Translations under genes and position numbers: made by a program
Assembly (NCBI GenBank): GCA_025057735.1
Contig: JANWUU010000116.1
Location: 1 to 10,796 of the forward strand
Origin: Burkholderiaceae bacterium
GTDB taxonomy: Bacteria; Pseudomonadota; Gammaproteobacteria; Burkholderiales; Burkholderiaceae
DNA: 10,796 nt
Reading direction: 5' to 3'
In this document: piece by piece, positions 5,623 to 10,796 of the stretch
Layout of the letters: every line of letters starts with the position of its first letter
How positions within the stretch are numbered: the first letter of the stretch is position 1
Notes under the pieces: model-generated
The model's input: only the letters and a program-made list of their open reading frames with translations
What the model was told of the DNA's origin: nothing
The model's database searches: none

Positions 5623-6717
5623 ATGTATTCGGAGGCCGATCACCGCTTCATGAGCCGCGCGCTGGAGCTGGCGCGCCACGCGATGTTCCACGCGACGCCG
5701 AATCCGCGCGTCGGCTGCGTGATCGTGCGCGATAACCGCATCCTGGGCGAGGGGTTCACGCAGCCGCCTGGCGCCAACCATGCGGAGATCGAGGCGCTGC
5801 TGGATGCGCGCCGCCGCGGCCACGACGTACATGGCGCTACTACCTATGTGACGCTGGAGCCGTGCGCGCATTTCGGGCGCACGCCGCCGTGCGCCACCGC
5901 GCTGATCGAGGCGCGCATTGCGCGCGTGATCGCGGCGGTGGAGGACCCCAACCCGCAGGTCGCCGGGCGGGGGCTGGCGATGCTGCGCGCGCACGGCATC
6001 GACGTGCGCTGTGGGTTGCTGGCGGCGGAGGCGACCGAGCTGAACATCGGCTTTTTTTCGCGCATGACGCGCGGCCGCCCGTGGGTGCGGTTGAAGATTG
6101 CCGCCAGCTTGGACGGTAAGACGGCGCTTTCCAACGGCGTCTCGCAATGGATCACGTCGGAGGCGGCGCGCCGCGATGGTCACGCGTGGCGCGCGCGCGC
6201 CTGCGCAGTGGCCACGGGCATCGGCACCGTGCAGAAGGACGACCCGCAGCTGACGGTGCGGCTGGTGCAGACAACGCGGCAGCCGCTGAAGGTGCTGATC
6301 GATTCGCGCTTGCAGGTGCAGCCGGCAGCGCGACTGTTCGACGGCCATCCGGTGCTGGTGGTGTGCGCGTTTGCCGACCCGCAGAAGGTGGCGCGGCTGC
6401 GCGAGAAGAATGCGGAGGTGATCGAACTGCCGAACGACGACGGCAAGGTGGACCTGCCGCAACTTCTGCGCGAACTGGCGCGCCGCGGTGTGAACGAGCT
6501 GCACGTCGAGGCCGGCTACCAACTGAACGGCTCGTTGGTGCAGGAGGGCTGTGTGGACGAGCTGCTGGTGTATCTGGCGCCGCTGCTACTCGGCGAGGCG
6601 CAGGGCATGATCAAACTGCCGGCGTTGTCGGCACTGGCGCAGGGGCGCCGCCTCGCTTTCCATGAGGTCGCGCAGGTGGGGTCGGACGTGCGTCTGCTGG
6701 CGCGCTGGGCGTCTTAA
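5623..6717 (+). CDS. ribD: Bifunctional riboflavin biosynthesis protein RibD (deaminase/reductase)
   Basis: RibD deaminates the pyrimidine product of GTP cyclohydrolase II and then reduces its ribose side chain with NADPH, the second and third steps of riboflavin synthesis. The protein has 364 residues, as in E. coli RibD. The N-terminal deaminase domain (1-145) carries the zinc site His53-Ala-Glu55 and Cys81 and Cys90 in L-E-P-C-A-H-F-G-R-T-P-P-C. The reductase domain (about 153-364) has R-P-W-V-R-L-K-I-A-A-S-L-D-G-K (152-166), D-D-P-Q-L-T-V-R (207-214) and V-E-A-G near residue 295. The ATG at 5623 is preferred over an in-frame ATG at 5614, because the latter lies within the -10 box. A further extension to TTG 5515 would read through the terminator. 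The stop overlaps the next ATG by one base (TAATG). Confidence 0.97.
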   Translation: MYSEADHRFMSRALELARHAMFHATPNPRVGCVIVRDNRILGEGFTQPPGANHAEIEALLDARRRGHDVHGATTYVTLEPCAHFGRTPPCATALIEARIARVIAAVEDPNPQVAGRGLAMLRAHGIDVRCGLLAAEATELNIGFFSRMTRGRPWVRLKIAASLDGKTALSNGVSQWITSEAARRDGHAWRARACAVATGIGTVQKDDPQLTVRLVQTTRQPLKVLIDSRLQVQPAARLFDGHPVLVVCAFADPQKVARLREKNAEVIELPNDDGKVDLPQLLRELARRGVNELHVEAGYQLNGSLVQEGCVDELLVYLAPLLLGEAQGMIKLPALSALAQGRRLAFHEVAQVGSDVRLLARWAS

Positions 6718-7325
6718 TGTTTACCGGCATCGTACGCGCGGTCGGGCACATCGTGCAGGTGGTCGAGCTTGCCGCGGGCCGCCGCGTGACCGTGCAGGCG
6801 CCGGACATCGACTGGTCGCAGGTGCCGGTTGGAGCCTCGGTGGCGGTCAACGGCGCCTGCATGACGGTGATCGCGACTACGCCCGATGGCTTCACCTTTG
6901 AAGTTTCTGCCGAGTCGCTCGCGTGCACGGTCGGATTAGACCGCCTCGGCCCGGTGAACCTCGAGCTGGCGGCCCGTTTTGGCGACCGCATCGACGGCCA
7001 TCTGGTCAGCGGGCACGTCGATGGCACGGGCGTGGTCATTGCCTGCGCACCGCGTGGCGAATCGCATGAACTGGTCATCGAGGCGCCGCGGGAGCTGGCC
7101 CGCTACCTGGCTTATAAGGGCTCGGTGGCGGTCAACGGCGTGAGCCTGACCATTAATCGGGTCGAGGACTTGCCTGCGGGCTGCCGCTTCGTCGTTAACC
7201 TGATCCCGCACACCTGGGCGGTGACCACGCTGAAAGAACTCGTGCCGGGTGCTCGCGTGAACCTGGAGGTCGATTTAATCGCACGCTACGTCGAGCGCAT
7301 GTTGTCGTTGGCACGCGGCGCGTAG
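6717..7325 (+). CDS. ribE: Riboflavin synthase (alpha subunit type)
   Basis: This enzyme dismutates two molecules of 6,7-dimethyl-8-ribityllumazine into riboflavin and the pyrimidine precursor, the last step of the pathway. The E. coli gene is named ribC. The 202-residue protein shows the family's internal duplication: M-F-T-G-I-V at the start, V-N-G-A-C-M-T-V (44-51, Cys48) in the first barrel, and V-N-G-V-S-L-T-I-N (139-147) in the second. Between them is G-H-L-V-S-G-H-V-D-G (94-103), and L-I-P-H-T-W-A-V-T-T (162-171) comes near the end. The start ATG overlaps the ribD stop by one base and has no Shine-Dalgarno sequence, so translation probably depends on coupling. ribBA starts one base after its stop. 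All usual catalytic regions are intact. Confidence 0.97.
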   Translation: MFTGIVRAVGHIVQVVELAAGRRVTVQAPDIDWSQVPVGASVAVNGACMTVIATTPDGFTFEVSAESLACTVGLDRLGPVNLELAARFGDRIDGHLVSGHVDGTGVVIACAPRGESHELVIEAPRELARYLAYKGSVAVNGVSLTINRVEDLPAGCRFVVNLIPHTWAVTTLKELVPGARVNLEVDLIARYVERMLSLARGA

Positions 7326-7328
7326 AAT
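7323..7328 (+). promoter_or_regulatory. Possible internal -10 element at the ribE-ribBA junction
   Basis: TAGAAT (5 of 6) consists of the ribE stop codon and the start of the ribBA ATG. TTGTCG (7302-7307) lies 15 nt upstream as a poor -35 with short spacing. Transcripts from here would begin near 7335 and could only use a later start, such as the in-frame ATG at 7360. Weak, and possibly chance. Confidence 0.2.
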
Positions 7329-8499
7329 GGTGAATATCCATCCCGCGTCCCATCCCGCCATGCTGGCTGCTGTCCCTTCGCCCGCCGATCAGGAGTGGCC
7401 GCTTGCCTCGGTGCCAGAGATTGTCGAGGAGATCCGGCGCGGCAATATCGTCGTGCTCGTGGACGACGAAGATCGCGAGAACGAGGGCGACTTGGTCTTC
7501 GCCGCTGATTTCGTCACGCCGGAGAAGGTCAACTTCATGGCCAAATATGGCCGGGGTCTGATCTGCATGGCGATTACCGCCGAGCAGGCGCAACGCCTCG
7601 GTCTGCAGCCGATGGTGCCGCGCAACCGCAGCATGCACGGCACGAACTTCACGGTGGCAATCGAGGCCGCCGAGGGTGTAACCACGGGTATTTCAGCCGC
7701 CGACCGCGCGCGCACGATCTGGGTGGCCTCGCGGCCGAGCGCGCGCCCGGAGGACATCGTGCAACCTGGACACGTGTTTCCGCTGGTGGCGCAACCCGGT
7801 GGCGTACTGATGCGCGCCGGCCATACCGAGGCCTGCTGCGACTTGGCGCGGTTGGCGGGGCTGAATCCGGCGGCGGTGCTGTGCGAGATCATGAACGACG
7901 ACGGCTCGATGGCACGGCTGCCGGATTTGATCCCGTTTGCGCGCCGGCACGGGTTGAAAATCGGCACGATCGCCGACTTAATCCAGTATCGGGCCGCGCA
8001 TGAGAGCTTAATTGAGCGCGTCGGCCAGCGACGCGTGCAGACGACGGCCGGGGCGTTCGAACTGACGCTATACCGCGACTTGCCCAGTGGCGGCGCCCAT
8101 CTGGCGCTGACCTGCGGCACGATTGTGCCGGAGGAAGAAACGCTGGTGCGCGTGCACGAGCCGCTGTCGGTGTTGGACTTTCTCGACACCGAGGTCAGCA
8201 CCCATGCCTGGCCGCTGGCCAAGGCGCTGGCGACGATCGGCGCTGCCGGCCGCGGGGCGCTGGTGCTGCTGAACTGCGGCGAGTCGGCGCCGCAGTTGTT
8301 TGCGCAGTTCACGGCGCTCGCGCAGGCGGCCGCCGGCGGCGGCGCGCGTGCCAGCAAGGCGGATCTGCGTACCTATGGTATCGGGGCGCAAATCCTGCGT
8401 GACCTGAACGTCGGCCGGATGAAACTGCTGGCGCGGCCGCGCAAGATGCCGTCGATGGCTGGGTTCGGCCTGCAGATCACCGGCTACCTGGAGGGCTGA
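7327..8499 (+). CDS. ribBA: 3,4-dihydroxy-2-butanone-4-phosphate synthase with degenerate GTP cyclohydrolase II-like domain (RibBX type)
   Basis: The N-terminal domain (about 27-228) is a complete RibB, which turns ribulose 5-phosphate into the four-carbon unit for lumazine synthesis. It has [10 protein letters not shown] (46-55), H-G-T-N-F-T-V (104-110), [12 protein letters not shown] (116-127) and [15 protein letters not shown] (147-153) and G-H-T-E-A (165-169). The C-terminal half (about 235-390) aligns with GTP cyclohydrolase II through V-R-V-H (274-277) and [11 protein letters not shown] (350-360). It lacks the three zinc cysteines: H-S-E-C-L is replaced by H-E-P-L-S and the C-D-C-G loop is absent. 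This is the arrangement described as ribBX in Proteobacteria, so GTP cyclohydrolase activity is not expected. The ATG at 7327 lies one base after the ribE stop; ATG 7360 is an alternative start that keeps the whole RibB domain. Confidence 0.95.
   Translation: MVNIHPASHPAMLAAVPSPADQEWPLASVPEIVEEIRRGNIVVLVDDEDRENEGDLVFAADFVTPEKVNFMAKYGRGLICMAITAEQAQRLGLQPMVPRNRSMHGTNFTVAIEAAEGVTTGISAADRARTIWVASRPSARPEDIVQPGHVFPLVAQPGGVLMRAGHTEACCDLARLAGLNPAAVLCEIMNDDGSMARLPDLIPFARRHGLKIGTIADLIQYRAAHESLIERVGQRRVQTTAGAFELTLYRDLPSGGAHLALTCGTIVPEEETLVRVHEPLSVLDFLDTEVSTHAWPLAKALATIGAAGRGALVLLNCGESAPQLFAQFTALAQAAAGGGARASKADLRTYGIGAQILRDLNVGRMKLLARPRKMPSMAGFGLQITGYLEG
8490..8494 (+). promoter_or_regulatory. Ribosome binding site of ribH inside the end of ribBA
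   Basis: GGAGG lies 6 nt before the ribH ATG and is formed by the last codons of ribBA. It is one of only two clear Shine-Dalgarno sequences in the window and suggests ribH is translated strongly, in keeping with the 60-subunit capsids many lumazine synthases form. Confidence 0.75.
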
Positions 8500-8500
8500 C

Positions 8501-8983
8501 ATGGCGGTGGAGGCAATTACGGCGGATCTAGAGGGTGCCGGGCTGCGCATTGGAATTGTGCAGTCGCGTTTTAACGAATGGGCGGGCGCTGCGCTGGCTG
8601 ACGCCTGCTTGGCGGAGCTGCGCGCGCTCGGTGTGGAGGACGAGGACATCACGCACGTGACAGTGCCGGGTGCGCTGGAGGTGCCGGTGGCGCTGGCCAA
8701 ACTGGCGCAGAGCGACGACTTCGATGCGCTGATTGCGCTCGGTTGCGTGATCCGCGGCGAGACGTATCACTTCGACGTGGTGGCCAACGAATCGGCGCGT
8801 GGCGTGGCGCGCGTCGCGCTCGATTTCGGCGTGCCAGTGGCCAACGCGATTCTGACGACGGATGACGAGGAACAGGCGCGTGCCCGCGTGCAGGAAAAAG
8901 GGCGCGACGCCGCGCGCGTGGCCGTCGAGATGGCCAATCTGATGTGGGCACTCGACGCCGATGACGAGGACGACGACGAGTAA
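8501..8983 (+). CDS. ribH: 6,7-dimethyl-8-ribityllumazine synthase
   Basis: RibH condenses the RibD-derived pyrimidine with the RibB-derived butanone phosphate to make lumazine, the substrate of riboflavin synthase. The protein has 160 residues. Visible marks are S-R-F-N (22-25), where the aromatic Phe stacks on the pyrimidine, P-G-A-L-E-V-P (56-62), [12 protein letters not shown] (81-92, with catalytic His90), and [11 protein letters not shown] (110-120). The C-terminus ends in an unusual run of acidic residues, D-A-D-D-E-D-D-D-E. That tail is encoded by the 23 nt that also encode the start of NusB in another frame. ribH begins one base after the ribBA stop with a good GGAGG. The function is secure. 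Confidence 0.97.
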   Translation: MAVEAITADLEGAGLRIGIVQSRFNEWAGAALADACLAELRALGVEDEDITHVTVPGALEVPVALAKLAQSDDFDALIALGCVIRGETYHFDVVANESARGVARVALDFGVPVANAILTTDDEEQARARVQEKGRDAARVAVEMANLMWALDADDEDDDE

Positions 8984-9416
8984 GGGCGGCCGCACGCCCC
9001 GGCGCCGGGCGCGCGAAATGGCGCTGCAGGGGCTGTATGAGTGGTTGGTCGGCGGCGCCGATGGAGCGGCTATTGAGGGCCACCTGATGGAGCGCGAGGA
9101 CTTTGCGCGCGCCGACGTCGAGCACCTGCGCGCACTGTTGCACGGGGTGATCGAGGGCGCGCCGGACCTGCGCGCGCTGTTTGCGCCGTTTCTAGACCGC
9201 GAGGTCAGGGAGCTGTCGCCGGTGGAACACGCGATTCTGTTAATCGGTGCCTATGAGCTAAAACATCGGCTGGAGATCCCGTATCGAGTCGTGATCAACG
9301 AGGCGGTCGAATTGGCCAAAAGCTTCGGCGGCGCCGAAGGCTTCAAGTACGTCAACGGTGTGCTGGACCGCCTGGCCATGGCATTGCGGCCGCAGGAAAC
9401 CGCGCGCGGCGTGTGA
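8961..9416 (+). CDS. nusB: Transcription antitermination factor NusB
   Basis: NusB binds boxA RNA together with ribosomal protein S10 and keeps RNA polymerase reading through rRNA operons. The 151-residue, all-helical protein has the typical basic N-terminal helix [13 protein letters not shown] (14-26), the core [15 protein letters not shown] (86-100), and the signature [15 protein letters not shown] (106-120), followed by K-Y-V-N-G-V-L-D (129-136). The ATG at 8961 lies 23 nt inside ribH. No Shine-Dalgarno sequence precedes it, and the next ATG (9018) would cut into the first helix. The ribH-nusB pairing is widely conserved in Proteobacteria. The stop overlaps thiL by 4 nt. Confidence 0.96.
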   Translation: MTRTTTSKGGRTPRRRAREMALQGLYEWLVGGADGAAIEGHLMEREDFARADVEHLRALLHGVIEGAPDLRALFAPFLDREVRELSPVEHAILLIGAYELKHRLEIPYRVVINEAVELAKSFGGAEGFKYVNGVLDRLAMALRPQETARGV

Positions 9417-10408
9417 ACGAATTCGAACTGATCGCCCGCTTCTTTGCACGGCCGCTGCCGGGCAGCTGCGCCGTCGTGCAAGGCGTGGGCGACGACTGCG
9501 CGCTGCTCAACGCGGGTGATCGACTGCTGGCAGTGACGTCCGACCTGCTCGTGCAGGGACGGCATTTTTACGCCGACGTCGACGCCGAGGCGCTCGGGCA
9601 CAAGGCGCTCGCCGTCAACCTGTCGGACCTGGCGGCGGCGGGTGCAGCGCCGCGTTGTTTCTTCCTCGCGCTGGCGCTGCCGCGCGCCGACGAAACGTGG
9701 CTCGCTGGATTCGCGCGCGGGCTGTTCGCGCTTGCCGACCGCTACGGCTGCGCGCTTGCGGGCGGCGACACCACGCGTGCACCGCGCGTGGGCGGGCAGG
9801 ATGGACCGCTGAGTATCTGCATCACCGCCATCGGCGAGGTCCCACCCGCGGTGCGGCGCGGCCGCGATGGCGCGCGCCCCGGCGACGACCTGTGGGTATC
9901 GGGCACCTTGGGCGAGGCAGCACTCGCGTTGGCCGCGCGCGCCGGTGAAGTCGAACTGCCCGCCGCATTGGCCGCGTCGGCACGCGCGCGCCTGGAGCGC
10001 CCGCAGCCGCGCATTGAACTAGGGCTGGCGCTGCGCGGGCTGGCCTCGGCCTGCATCGACGTCTCCGATGGTCTGCTCGGCGACCTGCGCCACGTGCTGA
10101 CGCGATCGGGGGTCGGGGCGGTCGTGCACTGGCCGGCGCTGCCGCTTGGCGCCGCGCTGGCCGGCCTTCCCTGGTCGCTGCAGGCCCGCTGCGCACTGGC
10201 CGGCGGCGACGACTACGAGCTGCTGTTCACGGCCCCGCCGGCGCGGCGCGCGGCGGTGCTAGGCGCCGCTGACCGCGCGGGCACCCCGGTGACCTGTATC
10301 GGCGCGATCACAGAAGGCCGCGATCTGCAGGTACTGGATGCGCGAGGCCAGCCGTTGGACACACCATTTCAGGCGTACGACCATTTCGCCCATGAGGGTG
10401 CCGACTAA
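9413..10408 (+). CDS. thiL: Thiamine-monophosphate kinase
   Basis: ThiL phosphorylates thiamine monophosphate with ATP to give the cofactor thiamine diphosphate. The 331-residue protein belongs to the PurM/HypE/SelD-like ATP-binding family. The acidic metal and ATP-binding motifs appear in order: G-D-D-C-A (26-30), [10 protein letters not shown] (43-52), [10 protein letters not shown] (69-78), G-G-D-T-T (117-121), D-V-S-D-G-L (216-221) and [10 protein letters not shown] (264-273). Its length is close to the E. coli enzyme. The GTG start overlaps the nusB TGA (GTGA) without a visible Shine-Dalgarno sequence; coupling is likely. The order nusB-thiL-pgpA matches E. coli. The predicted pgpA start lies 17 nt inside the 3' end. 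Confidence 0.97.
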   Translation: MNEFELIARFFARPLPGSCAVVQGVGDDCALLNAGDRLLAVTSDLLVQGRHFYADVDAEALGHKALAVNLSDLAAAGAAPRCFFLALALPRADETWLAGFARGLFALADRYGCALAGGDTTRAPRVGGQDGPLSICITAIGEVPPAVRRGRDGARPGDDLWVSGTLGEAALALAARAGEVELPAALAASARARLERPQPRIELGLALRGLASACIDVSDGLLGDLRHVLTRSGVGAVVHWPALPLGAALAGLPWSLQARCALAGGDDYELLFTAPPARRAAVLGAADRAGTPVTCIGAITEGRDLQVLDARGQPLDTPFQAYDHFAHEGAD

Positions 10409-10796
10409 GACCACCGCCGAAAGGCTTACGGGTGAGCATTTGCACACGTCAAATGCCTTGTTTTTAGGCGGTGCGCAGCCGGGTCTGCGCTTCCTGTTCG
10501 CGTCACCCGCGCATTGGATTGCGCTGGGGGCAGGCAGTGGCCTTGCGCCGTTTGCGGCCGGAACTTGGGGCACCTTGCTTGCGTACGTAAGTTTTCGACT
10601 GCTCGATCCGTGGTTGAGCGATCTAGCCTGGGCCGCAGTGATCGGGGCGGCGTTGCCGCTCGGGGCCTGGGCCGCGCATCGCACCGGCGCGCGGCTGGGC
10701 GAGCCGGACAGCCGGCACATCGTGATCGACGAGATCGTCGCCTTCTGGCTGGTGCTGTGGCTGCTGCCGGCAGGGGCGGGTGCGGGGTGGCAGGCC
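10392..10796 (+). CDS. pgpA: Phosphatidylglycerophosphatase A, 5' part (runs off the right edge)
   Basis: PgpA is an inner-membrane phosphatase that removes the phosphate from phosphatidylglycerophosphate to give phosphatidylglycerol. The first 135 codons are open to the window edge. The recognisable core begins near residue 30 with L-R-F-L-F-A-S-P-A-H-W, then G-A-G-S-G-L-A-P-F-A-A-G-T-W-G-T (46-61). The catalytic acidic region R-H-I-V-I-D-E-I-V-A-F-W follows (108-119, with Asp113 and Glu114), with hydrophobic segments between. The ATG at 10392 overlaps thiL by 17 nt but has no Shine-Dalgarno sequence, and its first 29 residues are not conserved in my recollection of the family. A terminator-like hairpin lies within that stretch, so a later start, such as the in-frame TTG at 10458, is possible. 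The gene identity is secure; the start is uncertain. Confidence 0.92.
   Translation, partial: MRVPTKTTAERLTGEHLHTSNALFLGGAQPGLRFLFASPAHWIALGAGSGLAPFAAGTWGTLLAYVSFRLLDPWLSDLAWAAVIGAALPLGAWAAHRTGARLGEPDSRHIVIDEIVAFWLVLWLLPAGAGAGWQA
10436..10465 (+). terminator. Terminator- or attenuator-like hairpin after thiL, inside the 5' end of pgpA
   Basis: GCATTTG (10436-10442) and CAAATGC (10450-10456) form a perfect 7-bp stem with a 7-nt loop, followed by CTTGTTTTT. It lies 28 nt past the thiL stop in an AT-rich patch of otherwise GC-rich DNA. The stem is AT-rich and the T-tract is interrupted, so termination would be partial at best. Confidence 0.4.

Noticed and set aside
5572..6522. Minus-strand open frame of 316 codons opposite ribD
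   Set aside because: It is antisense to a fully conserved ribD and crosses the ribD promoter. It shows no family features.
457..10466. Recurrent TTA leucine codons in a GC-rich genome, mostly followed by A
   Set aside because: Only about eight cases were seen, spread over unrelated genes without positional pattern. Without genome-wide codon counts this cannot be called a signal.
10578..10595. Near-palindrome CTTGCGTACGTAAG followed by TTTT in pgpA
   Set aside because: It has only a 5-bp stem with a wobble pair and lies inside conserved coding sequence, so it is most likely chance.

Overview
The window is a high-GC stretch of housekeeping chromosome, almost entirely coding. GlyA, NrdR, RibBA, ThiL and PgpA look betaproteobacterial by recalled family sequence. 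In particular, the order glyA-nrdR followed by ribD-ribE-ribBA-ribH-nusB-thiL-pgpA, and a RibBA whose GTP cyclohydrolase half has lost its zinc cysteines, are both familiar from Proteobacteria. I judge it to be a betaproteobacterium, possibly Burkholderiales-like; the order cannot be fixed by eye. No mobile element, CRISPR array, tRNA or rRNA is visible.

Left part (1-3005): the 3' end of a YbhB/YbcL (PEBP) family gene overlaps a histidine-phosphatase gene by 4 nt. A dienelactone hydrolase gene converges on that pair from the right. It is divergent from a MgtC/SapB-DUF4010 membrane protein gene, and the two share a 71-bp promoter region.

Middle (3006-5518): glyA (serine hydroxymethyltransferase) lies behind a 144-nt structured leader, followed by nrdR (repressor of ribonucleotide reductase genes). 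An Hsp20-type small heat-shock gene comes next. It has a long structured leader, a perfect Shine-Dalgarno sequence and a clear intrinsic terminator. This gene sits between nrdR and ribD, which are direct neighbours in E. coli.

Right part (5519-10796): ribD starts from its own promoter, apparently as a leaderless transcript, and opens a tightly packed operon: ribD, ribE, ribBA (ribBX type), ribH, nusB, thiL, pgpA. Junctions are 1-nt gaps or overlaps of 1 to 23 nt, which suggests translational coupling. RibD, RibBA, RibE and RibH supply the riboflavin pathway except for the GTP cyclohydrolase II step, which must be encoded elsewhere. NusB is an rRNA antitermination factor, ThiL makes thiamine diphosphate, and PgpA acts in phosphatidylglycerol synthesis. 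pgpA runs off the right edge.

I found no undescribed multi-gene system. The points most worth a second look are regulatory or architectural: the structured hsp20 leader, two leaderless promoters with identical geometry, a terminator-like hairpin inside the 5' end of pgpA, a 9-codon ORF coupled to nrdR, two hairpins in the glyA leader, and the degenerate RibA-like domain.
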